Part shown: piece after piece, positions 22,502 through 30,996 of the stretch | How positions within the stretch are numbered: the first letter of the stretch is position 1 | Layout: each line of letters opens with the position of its first letter | Origin: a virus | Virus record (IMG/VR): IMGVR_UViG_3300030061_003397 | Location: 1-47,503 of that record | DNA: 47,503 nucleotides | Strand: one strand, 5' to 3' | Notes under the pieces: generated by a model | What the model was told of the DNA's origin: nothing | The model's database searches: none | Seen by the model: the letters and a program-made list of their open reading frames with translations, nothing else | Translations under genes and position numbers: made by a program

Positions 22502-25500
22502 GATTAAAACAATTAGATAGTATCCTATCGGGTTCATTACAAGTTTCTGGTAGTTCAGGTGTTACTGGTTCTCTGTCCATTACTGATAATATTAGTGTTG
22601 GACAATATATCTATCATAAAGATGATGCCAACACTTTTATTAATCTTACAGATGATAGACTTAGATTTAATATTGGTGGTATATCATACATAGATTTAAA
22701 CGATGCAGGTGCTGCTCCACACGATATTACATTCAATGATGGTGGTAATGATGTAGATTTTATCATAAAAGGTGATACTAATAATCCTTTATTTAAAACT
22801 GATTCTTCTACAAATAGAATAGGAACACATGGTAAAGGCTCACCAGAAGTCGCTTTCCATATAGGTGGTTCTGAATTAAGGGTTGATGGGGATATAAGTG
22901 GTTCATCAACTGGAACTGGTTCGTTTGGTCATGTGTATGTTTCTGGTTCAACTCTTTCTGTAGCTGGTGGAAGTTTAATATTAGGAGAAGAAGCATATTC
23001 TGTAGGTGCTAATTATGTAGGACTAAAAACTTCCTTCCATACAGGTTCAAATGATTATATGATAATATCTGGTAAATCAGATGGAAGTACTTACATATCT
23101 GCTAAAGATAATAGTGGTGTTGAAATTAGAGGCGGTGGTAATAGGTCTACTAATTCAATTATAGTACCTGATGATACATTTATTAAACTTGGTGGTAGTG
23201 CTACTACTTTATTGAGACCTGAAGATGATAATACGATAGATTTAGGTTCTTCCGCAAAACGATTCAAAGACCTCGTTTTGTCTGGTCATGTAACTGCTAG
23301 TGGAAACATAAGTGGTTCATCAACTTCAACTGGTTCGTTTGGTGAACTGATAGTTGCGGGAAATATAACAGCACAACAATATATAATATCTTCATCAGTA
23401 ACACAATTAACCACATTACAACGGAGTGGTTCAACAATATTCGGTGACTCAACTGATGATACACACCAATTTACAGGTTCAATTCTAATTAATAATGGTA
23501 CAATAAGTGGGTCACAATATTCTACGGGTTCATTTGGAAAACTAATTGGTGATGGTAGTGAAATAACTGGTATTACATCAGTTACTTCGGAGTCTATACA
23601 AAATTTAAGGGTTGGTATCGTAAGTGGTAGTGAGCAAGTATCATATGATGGAAACCGAAGGGTTTTAAATACCGACTTAGGAGATTTATTCGATAATAAT
23701 TTTAATCCTGGTACAAGTGGAAGTGTAGTTGATTTTCTAAATGCCGTATTTTATCCAAATACTCCACCAAGTATTTCAGGTAGTGAGTTCGACCTCAATG
23801 AGTTCGAAGTTAGTGGTTCATCCGTTGGTACGATAACAGCAACAGATTCGGAAGCACTTGCAAGTGAAATATCTTTTGCCGCACAGAGTGGATATAGTGA
23901 TAACTTTTTTAAGATTCATAGTGGTAGTGGGGTAATATCCTTAAATACAATGTCAACTGCTAGTATGAATACTACGGAAAGACCAAGTGATTCTGCACAA
24001 GCTCATCCATTTTTAGTTCAAGTAAGTGATAATATCACAACTTCTCAGGCAACAATTTTTATACGAGTAATACCAAATACAGCACCAAAATTTAGAACTT
24101 CAAGTGTTGGTGGTACAGTAATTACTGCCAATACTGGTAGTGTAAATGAAAATACAAGTGCTGGGACAACCGTATTGACAATGTTTGTGACAGATGATGA
24201 ATCAGATTCAATCACATTGTCACCGATGAGTCAAAGTGCAAACAATCACTTTAGTTCAAGCTTTACCGACATATCAGGTGGAAAACAATTATTATTAAAA
24301 ACCAACACAGGTAGTTTTGATTTTGAATCAATAAGTTCATATAATTTAGCCATAAGTGCATCAGACCAACATTTCGGTAGTACACAAAGTTCAAGTGCAT
24401 TTATTACAACTCTACCAATATTAGTTAATGTGACTAATAACCAAGCACCAACAATGGCAAGTCAAGTTTTTTCAATGAATGAAAGAAGTGGTAGTTTTCC
24501 TGATATTGGTTTGGGTTCAAATACTAATTCCGTAACAACAGTCGGAACCGTAACCACAAATGATAATGAGGGTGATACGGTAACTTTTACAGCACTTACA
24601 TTGGCAAGTGGTAGTGGTGGTGGAAATACAGCTCAGAGTGACCCAAGTAATAGTCCATTCCAAATTACAAGTGCTGGAGTACTACAATTAAAGGCAGGTC
24701 AATTTTTAAATGCAGATGTTTTTGATAGTTATCAATATCAAGCAACATATAAAGATAATTTTAATGACGCAAGTTCAAGTGGTGTACTCACGGTAAATAT
24801 AACTGATGATGTAATACCAAGTATAACAACTAATGTGAGTGGTAATAGTTTTCATATAATTGAAAGTGCACTGAGTGGTTCAAGTATCCGTCAAGGTACA
24901 AATGGTAGAACAGGAACTGTAGCAGATATAGGTTCAAATCAAACCGTATTATTTAATATAACTCCAAGTGGTTCACTTCCATCCAAAACAAAAGATAGTG
25001 GTTCTTTAGGTATCAGTTCGGTAGGTAATTTGTCCGTAGCATTCGATGTAAGTAGTTCAAGCTACAATTCCGATGTTGGAAATGTTGTTTCGGGTAGTGT
25101 GACCGTAACAAATGCTTTTGGAACAACCAATACTACAAATATAAATGTTAGTATGAGTATTAATAACGCACCAACACCTTCATTCAGTAATACAAGTGCT
25201 AATTTAAATACAAATGGAGCAAGACCAAGTAATACATTAACCACTATATCATTTAGTGATACGGAAAGTGATACATTAAACCATGATACATTTACATTCA
25301 CAGACCCAAGTGGTCAATTAAATACTTTAAAAGATGGTGATACCTATTTAGTTAGGGCGACCACAAACTTGAGTGGTTCAACAGACTATGAAATGACGGC
25401 CTCAATCAAGGACGAACATGGGTTCAGAACAGGAACTACAAAACACGAAATAACAATAGCAATGGCACCGATTGGTTCATTAACCACAAACGGAACATTT

Positions 25501-26679
25501 AGAATAATAGAAAGTGCTACAAATGGTAATAACATTGTTACAAATGCTAATGGTAGGACAGGAACTCAAGGAGATTTGGGTGTAACATATTCACCACAAC
25601 TAAATTCTGCAGCAGTAGCGTCATTCACATCGTCAAATTCAGATATTAATGTAAGTTCAACTGGAGCTTTAACATTAGGATTTAACCTTAGTGGAAGTGT
25701 TAGTAAGAGTGGTGATACATTAGGTTCCACAATTACATACAGAGACCAATACGACAATATCGGTAGTGGAAGTGTTACAATTAATGTCGTGACGAATAAC
25801 GCACCAAGTATATCATTTACACCAAGTAGTGTTACTTTGGCAGCTGAAAATGCAATTAGTGGTTCATTTGTAACAAGTGCGAGTTTTAGTGATACTGAAA
25901 GTGATGATATGCAGTTTGATACTTTTTCATTAACTGGTACACATGGTGATTTATTCAGTTCCCATCGTGTTGGTGATTCTGTTTTGATAAGAACAAATAC
26001 AGACTTATCAGCAAGTAGTTATTCCTTTAGTGCACATATTAATGATGAACATGGATTCAACGCCGCAACAAGTTCGTTGAGTATAACCGTAACACCTATG
26101 ATTTATTTTTATAAAAATACAAATGTATTAGTATTGGATGGTAGTGAATCGACCGCTATAACCCAACTTGGAGATAGTGGTGGTGATGATAGTGGAATCA
26201 CAAGTGGTTCATTTATGGGACATTTAAAGGTAGGAAATATCGGAGATGCAACAATTACCAATGCCGATGGTAAACAAATGATATTGGTAGCATCACAAAG
26301 TGTGAATCACTTAGCAAGTTCAGGAAGTGGTCATTCTACCGTAAGACAATTTGGTAATATTAATTTAAGTGGTAATAGTGATAATGGACATCAATTTATA
26401 CTATTGTATCCATCATCATCTCAAGTATTTCAAAAACCTGCAAGTTTAAGAGCTGGATTAGGTGGTAGTACGGTAAAAGAATTTACAGTATTTAATGATA
26501 ATGCATCAAGTGACCAAGCCGTAACTGCTGGTTTACATTACTTCGGAACCGATGCTGGAGTCAAGGTATTTGGTAACGATAGTTGGGGAATGATATTCGC
26601 TCTTGATGCAAGTACAAACCCAACACAATTCTATCATTTATTAAGTTCGAGTGGTTCAGCACCATCGAGTGAGGTATAG
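22489..26679 (+). CDS. Large tail fibre/appendage protein with cadherin-like repeats
   Basis: A 1396-residue Ser/Thr/Gly/Asn-rich protein. The N-terminal ~400 residues are short beta repeats of the type ISGSSTGTGSFG, including the SGSTIFGDS module shared with the gp15-like protein. From about residue 424 there is a series of ~100-residue beta domains, each opening with N-x-A-P or N-T-P-P (about 424, 530, 650, 892, 1103) and holding D-x-E/D-S-D motifs such as TDDESDSITL, which resembles cadherin/Calx-beta-type Ca-binding repeats. The C-terminal ~200 residues form a distinct domain and may carry receptor binding. There is no S74 chaperone here. Probable role: adhesion to the host surface. Confidence 0.75.
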   Translation: MAKLGLKQLDSILSGSLQVSGSSGVTGSLSITDNISVGQYIYHKDDANTFINLTDDRLRFNIGGISYIDLNDAGAAPHDITFNDGGNDVDFIIKGDTNNPLFKTDSSTNRIGTHGKGSPEVAFHIGGSELRVDGDISGSSTGTGSFGHVYVSGSTLSVAGGSLILGEEAYSVGANYVGLKTSFHTGSNDYMIISGKSDGSTYISAKDNSGVEIRGGGNRSTNSIIVPDDTFIKLGGSATTLLRPEDDNTIDLGSSAKRFKDLVLSGHVTASGNISGSSTSTGSFGELIVAGNITAQQYIISSSVTQLTTLQRSGSTIFGDSTDDTHQFTGSILINNGTISGSQYSTGSFGKLIGDGSEITGITSVTSESIQNLRVGIVSGSEQVSYDGNRRVLNTDLGDLFDNNFNPGTSGSVVDFLNAVFYPNTPPSISGSEFDLNEFEVSGSSVGTITATDSEALASEISFAAQSGYSDNFFKIHSGSGVISLNTMSTASMNTTERPSDSAQAHPFLVQVSDNITTSQATIFIRVIPNTAPKFRTSSVGGTVITANTGSVNENTSAGTTVLTMFVTDDESDSITLSPMSQSANNHFSSSFTDISGGKQLLLKTNTGSFDFESISSYNLAISASDQHFGSTQSSSAFITTLPILVNVTNNQAPTMASQVFSMNERSGSFPDIGLGSNTNSVTTVGTVTTNDNEGDTVTFTALTLASGSGGGNTAQSDPSNSPFQITSAGVLQLKAGQFLNADVFDSYQYQATYKDNFNDASSSGVLTVNITDDVIPSITTNVSGNSFHIIESALSGSSIRQGTNGRTGTVADIGSNQTVLFNITPSGSLPSKTKDSGSLGISSVGNLSVAFDVSSSSYNSDVGNVVSGSVTVTNAFGTTNTTNINVSMSINNAPTPSFSNTSANLNTNGARPSNTLTTISFSDTESDTLNHDTFTFTDPSGQLNTLKDGDTYLVRATTNLSGSTDYEMTASIKDEHGFRTGTTKHEITIAMAPIGSLTTNGTFRIIESATNGNNIVTNANGRTGTQGDLGVTYSPQLNSAAVASFTSSNSDINVSSTGALTLGFNLSGSVSKSGDTLGSTITYRDQYDNIGSGSVTINVVTNNAPSISFTPSSVTLAAENAISGSFVTSASFSDTESDDMQFDTFSLTGTHGDLFSSHRVGDSVLIRTNTDLSASSYSFSAHINDEHGFNAATSSLSITVTPMIYFYKNTNVLVLDGSESTAITQLGDSGGDDSGITSGSFMGHLKVGNIGDATITNADGKQMILVASQSVNHLASSGSGHSTVRQFGNINLSGNSDNGHQFILLYPSSSQVFQKPASLRAGLGGSTVKEFTVFNDNASSDQAVTAGLHYFGTDAGVKVFGNDSWGMIFALDASTNPTQFYHLLSSSGSAPSSEV

Positions 26680-26688
26680 GAGAGATAA

Positions 26689-27522
26689 ATGGCATTAAGT
26701 TTTGGTGAAAATTTAGGAGTCTTAGGAAACATCAAATTGACTGATGTGAAATTAGTTGCAGGTGCCTTTAGAACTGTAGCTAGTGGTTCAGATACGGGTA
26801 GTATAACCGTACAAAGGGTTGAAAACGGACAGATTATATACATTCAGTCAGAAGATAGACTAATAAGGGCAACCAAGAGTGGAGCATCTGTAAGTTGGAG
26901 TCCCTTTTTCTTCCCAAGTGCTTCAGCAGGTGCCGAAACTGCAGGAATATTCGTGGTAACGGGTTCATCTTTCAATACCACTCAAGATGTTGAGATAACA
27001 GGTTCATTGTTCTCAACCACATTAACTACTGGTGGAAATATAAGTGGTTCGTTGAGTTCGATTGGTTCATTTGGTAGTGTGTTTACACCATCTCATGTTA
27101 CCGCAAGTGGAAACATAAGTGGTTCAGCAATCTCAACTGGTTCATTCGGAATAGTACAAGCACAAGATGGTACATTTTCAGACCTACAAGTAACTGATGA
27201 TATGACAATCACCGATGATTTGGATGTAGGTGGAGTATTAACGGCAACGGGTGGAACTATACTCGGAAATGCAGTTACCGATACACACAATATAATAGGT
27301 CATGTTACTGCTAGTGGTCATGTAAGTGGTTCAAATACCTCAACTGGTTCGTTTGGAAAACTACTTGGTGATGGTAGTAGTTTGACAGGTATTACAACTG
27401 CAGACTTAGATAGTGTATTTGAAACTGATGGTAATGAAGATTTGATGCCATCAGAGGGTACAGAAGGATTGAGTGTTTTTTATGAATATGATTCTAATGA
27501 CGATATTATACCGAGAACTTAA
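26689..27522 (+). CDS. Tail fibre-family structural protein
   Basis: A 277-residue protein. The N-terminal ~85 residues form a compact domain (LGNIKLTDVKLVAGAFRTVA, then IYIQSEDRLIRATKSGASVS) distinct from its neighbours. The rest is built of fibre repeats: three copies of the SGSxxSTGSFG unit and a TILGNAVTDTHNI unit. It ends in an acidic stretch (FYEYDSNDDIIPRT). GGAGAG precedes the ATG, 10 bases after the preceding stop. It is probably a component of the same fibre or a connector; no chaperone or catalytic motif is present. Confidence 0.65.
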   Translation: MALSFGENLGVLGNIKLTDVKLVAGAFRTVASGSDTGSITVQRVENGQIIYIQSEDRLIRATKSGASVSWSPFFFPSASAGAETAGIFVVTGSSFNTTQDVEITGSLFSTTLTTGGNISGSLSSIGSFGSVFTPSHVTASGNISGSAISTGSFGIVQAQDGTFSDLQVTDDMTITDDLDVGGVLTATGGTILGNAVTDTHNIIGHVTASGHVSGSNTSTGSFGKLLGDGSSLTGITTADLDSVFETDGNEDLMPSEGTEGLSVFYEYDSNDDIIPRT

Positions 27523-27525
27523 AAA

Positions 27526-27537
27526 ATAAATATTTAT
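27526..27537 (+). promoter_or_regulatory. Palindromic ATAAATATTTAT, candidate late promoter
   Basis: A 12-base perfect palindrome containing both the recurrent ATATTTAT and its complement; it lies 20 bases upstream of the next ATG, with AGGAG in between. Because it is symmetric it could serve as a promoter core on either strand. Confidence 0.4.
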
Positions 27538-27557
27538 TTAAGATTAGGAGAATCTAA

Positions 27558-28841
27558 ATGGCAACAAAAAATATAGTACCAAGAGCCAACCTTGAAGGTG
27601 GTATAGGAACTACATCAAAAAGGTGGGGTTCTGGTTCTTTTCAATATTTAACAAATGCCTCCACGATTGGTGGTTCTCGTATTACTGGCTCATTTACTGG
27701 TTCATTTGTAGGTGATGGTTCAAATTTAACTGGAGTTGCTGCTGGTATATTTGTACAGACTGGTTCCCATTTTAATACCACAAGTGATTTACAGATAACT
27801 GGTAGTGTAACTGCAAGTGGTGGAATTACAGCAAGTTTAGCCAATATAGCAGGTAATCTCGAAGTTGGTGGTCAACTTAACGCATCTTCCATATCTGATG
27901 GATTTGCAGCTGTCGTGGTTGCCGAAATAGACAATGATGAAATACCAATTGCTAAATTAGCAGAAGATGCAGTAACCATTACTGCTGGTGATGGTTTGAA
28001 AACAGGTGGTAGTGTTACTCTTGGTGGTAGTGTTACCGTAGATGTTGATGTTAGTGATTTTGCTGGAACAGGTTTAAAGGATGAAGGTTCTGAAAATTTA
28101 GGAATAGATTTTTCAGATTCTACATTTGGAACAAATATAAGTGGTTCGTTTACAGCACCAAGTGCTTCTATATCAACGAGATTAACAACGGAAGAATCTA
28201 ATGTCGATACCTTACAGGCTAGGAATTTAACCGCAGGTGATGGTTTAAGTGGTGGTGGTACATTAGCCTCTGATAGAACATTTGCTGTTGAAGCGGCACA
28301 GACTACCATTACATCTGTCAAACACAATTCACTTGTGATTGGTGGTAATTCACAAAACAACACAATTGATTTTGGAACCGATGATGTAATTTTATTCGAT
28401 ACTGATAATACAGAAAGAATGAGAGTAGATGCGGGAGGAGTGGATGTTACTGGTGCACTTACCGTATCAACAAATCTAACGATAGATGGTAATTTAGTAG
28501 TAAATGGAGACACAACAACACTTTCTACAACAAATTTAGCAGTTGGTGACCAATTTATATTTACGGCAACTGGTTCTGCTAGTACAAATGTAGATAGTGG
28601 ACTAATTATACAAAGTGGGTCATCTGTAGATAGTGGTTCTGCAATATACCACGATAAAAATGACCAAAGATGGTCAGTAGCTAAAGGTATTAGTTCTATA
28701 ACGACTGCAGTAACACCTTTAGAGCATGTTGTAACAGTAAAGTCACTCGGTGATGATGATATACCAGTAGAAGGTGACAAAGAATATGGTGTTGGGGAAA
28801 TAGCCATAAATAGTGATGGTACTATTTGGATTTACTCATAA
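27558..28841 (+). CDS. Tail fibre-family structural protein
   Basis: A 427-residue fibre-like protein. It opens with IVPRANLEGGIGTTSKRWGS, a start seen in many phage fibre proteins where the T-x-x-K-R-W-G segment is conserved. It continues with VTASGGITAS-type repeats, a stretch LTAGDGLSGGGTLASDRTFA typical of lambda-type and marine fibres, and NLVVNGDTTTLSTTNLAVGD. The C-terminal part (IYHDKNDQRWSVAKG to the end EIAINSDGTIWIYS) is compact. ATTAGGAGAATCTAAATG gives a strong start. Probably part of the same appendage as its neighbours. Confidence 0.7.
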   Translation: MATKNIVPRANLEGGIGTTSKRWGSGSFQYLTNASTIGGSRITGSFTGSFVGDGSNLTGVAAGIFVQTGSHFNTTSDLQITGSVTASGGITASLANIAGNLEVGGQLNASSISDGFAAVVVAEIDNDEIPIAKLAEDAVTITAGDGLKTGGSVTLGGSVTVDVDVSDFAGTGLKDEGSENLGIDFSDSTFGTNISGSFTAPSASISTRLTTEESNVDTLQARNLTAGDGLSGGGTLASDRTFAVEAAQTTITSVKHNSLVIGGNSQNNTIDFGTDDVILFDTDNTERMRVDAGGVDVTGALTVSTNLTIDGNLVVNGDTTTLSTTNLAVGDQFIFTATGSASTNVDSGLIIQSGSSVDSGSAIYHDKNDQRWSVAKGISSITTAVTPLEHVVTVKSLGDDDIPVEGDKEYGVGEIAINSDGTIWIYS

Positions 28842-28863
28842 TTATATTTAAGGAGATAGGCTA

Positions 28864-30471
28864 GTGGCAAGTTGGAAAAAAGTAATAGTTTCGGGTAGTA
28901 CCGCAGAATTTAAACATATTTCTGCCAGTGGGAACATAGTTCCTATTGCAAACGATGGCTCTTCTCTCGGAACAGAAACAAGACAATTTAGTGATTTATT
29001 TTTAGGTGAAGGTGGTGTTATAAACTTTGATGGTGGAGACTTTACCGCAACACAAACAAATAATTTACTTGTACTTACTGGTGGTAATACAAGAGTAGAT
29101 AGATTAGAGATAGATGGAGCCAATAATTACATTGATGTATCTACTGATTTAAAGATAATATCGTCAGCAAATATTTCATTGGAACCAACTTCTGATATCC
29201 TTATCGGTGATAATAAGATTTCAGGTTCTGCAGTATCGACTGGTTCATTTGGTAGATTAGAGGTTACAGCAGACACGATATCTATTGGTGGAACAGAGAT
29301 TGACCAAACCGTGGCCGATAATATCACAAATTTAGACCAAGGTGTAAGTACAACAGATAAACCATTGTTTGCAGCAGTCACTTCAAGTACTCATGTTATA
29401 GGAAACATGATTGAAGTAGTAGAAGTTACAGTAGTTGATGATGGTGGTAACCATTACGCTTTCGAAGGGGCAACAACTCCTAATTTAGTTGTTAGTGAAG
29501 GAAAAATTTATCGTTTTGACCAATCTGATAGTACAAATGATAGTCACCCTTTTGTATTTAGTTTATCAGAAGATGGTTCTACATACACTACTGGTGTTAC
29601 CACGGTCGGAACACCTGGTACAAGTGGAGCTTATACTCAAATAGAAGTAACTAAGGCGACCGCTAATCGACTATTTTATAAATGTACTGCTCATAGTGGT
29701 ATGGGTAATCAAGGTAATATACTTAAAAATGATTTAGGTGCCTTTGGTGGAAATATAAGTGGTTCTCATGATACAACTGGTTCATTTGGAACTGTAAGGG
29801 TTGGTGATGGTACACAAGGTGTAGGTATTGGTGACGCCCAAGATTTAAAAATTTATCACGATGGTTCGAATAGTTACATTCAAGATGATGGAACTGGTAC
29901 AATATTTTATAGGTCAGGAACACAAACACTACAAAACGCCGCTGGTTCCAAAACAATGGCAGTTTTCAATGGTGCTAATTCAGTAGATTTAAATTATAAC
30001 AATAGTACGAGATTTCGAACCACTAATGCTGGTGTATCCGTAACTGGTGAGGTAAGAACATCTGCTGGAACAACTATAACTGGTAGTCTTTATGTAAGTG
30101 GTTCAATCGGTGGTAATGAAGGTGCAATATCTGCTAGTGGTGATATAGTAGCAGATGGTGATATAGTCGCATTTAACGCATCAGATGAAAGATTAAAGGA
30201 CAATGTTAAAGTGATTGAAGGAGCATTGGACAAGATAGATGGAATAAATGGTTATGAATTCGATTGGAATGATAAATCACCTGGTTGGGCACAACAAAGA
30301 GGACACGATGTTGGTGTTTTAGCCCAAGAAATACAAAAAATACATCCTGAAGTCGTTGCAGAAAGAAAAAATGGTTATTTAGGTGTTGATTATAAACGAT
30401 TAGTACCATTATTAATACAAAGTGTAAAAGAATTACGAGATGAGGTCGAAGAATTAAAGAAGAAAATTTAG
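28864..30471 (+). CDS. Tail fibre with cupredoxin-like domain and C-terminal S74 chaperone
   Basis: A 535-residue protein starting at GTG 28864 (AAGGAG upstream). The start MASWKKVIVSGSTAEFKHIS is a common fibre opening. Residues about 180-295 form a domain with HPFVFS (His228) and YKCTAHSGMG giving Cys274, His277 and Met280: the ligand set and Cys-x2-His-x2-Met spacing of type 1 copper proteins. Then come fibre repeats. From about 438 is an intramolecular chaperone/peptidase S74 domain: SDERLKDNV, GYEFDW, GVLAQEIQKIHPEVV, GVDYKRLVPLLIQSVKEL, ending in a coiled coil. S74 domains help trimers fold and then cut themselves off before the SD motif. Confidence 0.85.
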   Translation: MASWKKVIVSGSTAEFKHISASGNIVPIANDGSSLGTETRQFSDLFLGEGGVINFDGGDFTATQTNNLLVLTGGNTRVDRLEIDGANNYIDVSTDLKIISSANISLEPTSDILIGDNKISGSAVSTGSFGRLEVTADTISIGGTEIDQTVADNITNLDQGVSTTDKPLFAAVTSSTHVIGNMIEVVEVTVVDDGGNHYAFEGATTPNLVVSEGKIYRFDQSDSTNDSHPFVFSLSEDGSTYTTGVTTVGTPGTSGAYTQIEVTKATANRLFYKCTAHSGMGNQGNILKNDLGAFGGNISGSHDTTGSFGTVRVGDGTQGVGIGDAQDLKIYHDGSNSYIQDDGTGTIFYRSGTQTLQNAAGSKTMAVFNGANSVDLNYNNSTRFRTTNAGVSVTGEVRTSAGTTITGSLYVSGSIGGNEGAISASGDIVADGDIVAFNASDERLKDNVKVIEGALDKIDGINGYEFDWNDKSPGWAQQRGHDVGVLAQEIQKIHPEVVAERKNGYLGVDYKRLVPLLIQSVKELRDEVEELKKKI

Positions 30472-30490
30472 TTTTTGGGATTTCACATAT

Positions 30491-30498
30491 ATATTTAT
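30491..30498 (+). promoter_or_regulatory. Candidate late promoter element ATATTTAT
   Basis: ATATTTATTTAAAACTC lies in the gap after the S74 fibre gene, 31 bases before the next ATG, with AGGAG in between. Confidence 0.4.
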
Positions 30499-30528
30499 TT
30501 AAAACTCATAATATAGGAGATATAAGTT

Positions 30529-30867
30529 ATGGCAGTTACAGAAGAGTCTAAACTAGCAAAAAAAGTTGAAGAACAGACCTCTGAAATTAAGTTTACCGAA
30601 GATGAATTAAAGTCTTTGGGTGATTTGAATACAGGTTACACAACAAAGCAAACACAATTTGGTCAATTAAAAGTTCAAAAAATTCTTTTACAACAACAAG
30701 TTGAGGCCTTAGATGAGACCGAGATTCGTTTAGAAACAGAATATAAAGAACTTCAACAGAATGAACAAAAATTAGTTGCAGACTTAAATAAAAAATATGG
30801 GCCAGGTCAGTTAGACCCAAATACAGGTGTATTCACACCAACGGCTCAAGAAACAACTGAACAGTAG
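30529..30867 (+). CDS. Small coiled-coil protein between fibres and sheath
   Basis: A 112-residue acidic protein with a long heptad region (about 20-95, including QFGQLKVQKILLQQQVEALD) and a short Pro/Thr tail. Proteins of this shape occur beside tail genes in marine myoviruses and are labelled hypothetical. ATAGGAGATATAAGTTATG supports the start. It is flanked by a candidate promoter upstream and a hairpin terminator downstream, so it may be transcribed as its own unit. Function unknown; a virion or assembly role is possible. Confidence 0.6.
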   Translation: MAVTEESKLAKKVEEQTSEIKFTEDELKSLGDLNTGYTTKQTQFGQLKVQKILLQQQVEALDETEIRLETEYKELQQNEQKLVADLNKKYGPGQLDPNTGVFTPTAQETTEQ

Positions 30868-30873
30868 TCATTT

Positions 30874-30908
30874 AAATCCCTACGAAGCAATCGTTTGGGA
30901 TTTTTGGG
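30874..30908 (+). terminator. Intrinsic terminator before sheath gene
   Basis: AAATCCC (30874-30880) pairs with GGGATTT (30897-30903), with an inner ACGA/TCGT stem, and a short T run follows. It starts 7 bases after the stop at 30867. Confidence 0.7.
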
Positions 30909-30910
30909 CT

Positions 30911-30918
30911 ATATTTAT
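30911..30918 (+). promoter_or_regulatory. Candidate late promoter element of the sheath gene
   Basis: ATATTTAT followed by ATTTAAACA lies right after the terminator and 79 bases before the sheath ATG. The leader thus created contains the structured region at 30928-30975. Confidence 0.4.
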
Positions 30919-30927
30919 ATTTAAACA

Positions 30928-30975
30928 TTTTGGTCTCGTTAGGCCAAAACAATTATGTTTTATTTCATGAAATAA
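30928..30975 (+). promoter_or_regulatory. Structured leader of the sheath gene
   Basis: TTTTGGTC (30928-30935) pairs with GGCCAAAA (30942-30949) with one G-T pair. Then a 16-base perfect palindrome, TTATTTCATGAAATAA, spans 30960-30975. The TTGGGAG ribosome binding site follows. The elements may stabilise or regulate the mRNA or bind a protein. Confidence 0.45.
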
Positions 30976-30996
30976 CAATAAATTGGGAGATAAATA

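Larger units (their letters stand above)
22894..29790 (+). repeat. Dispersed 36-bp (12-codon) fibre repeat, eight copies
   Basis: Copies at 22894-22929, 23308-23343, 23503-23538, 27040-27075, 27115-27150, 27322-27357, 29218-29253 and 29755-29790 encode I/V-S-G-S-x-x-S/T-x-G-S-F-G, each in frame within three different fibre genes. DNA identity is high around AAGTGGTTC and GGTTC(A/G)TTTGG. They often follow V-T-A-S-G-N/H. These shared in-frame units could allow exchange of fibre segments. Confidence 0.75.

Noticed and set aside
27872-28807. Opposite-strand ORF of 311 codons under a fibre gene
   Set aside because: It arises from the biased GGT/ACT/AGT codons of the fibre repeats; no start signal and no protein-like pattern.
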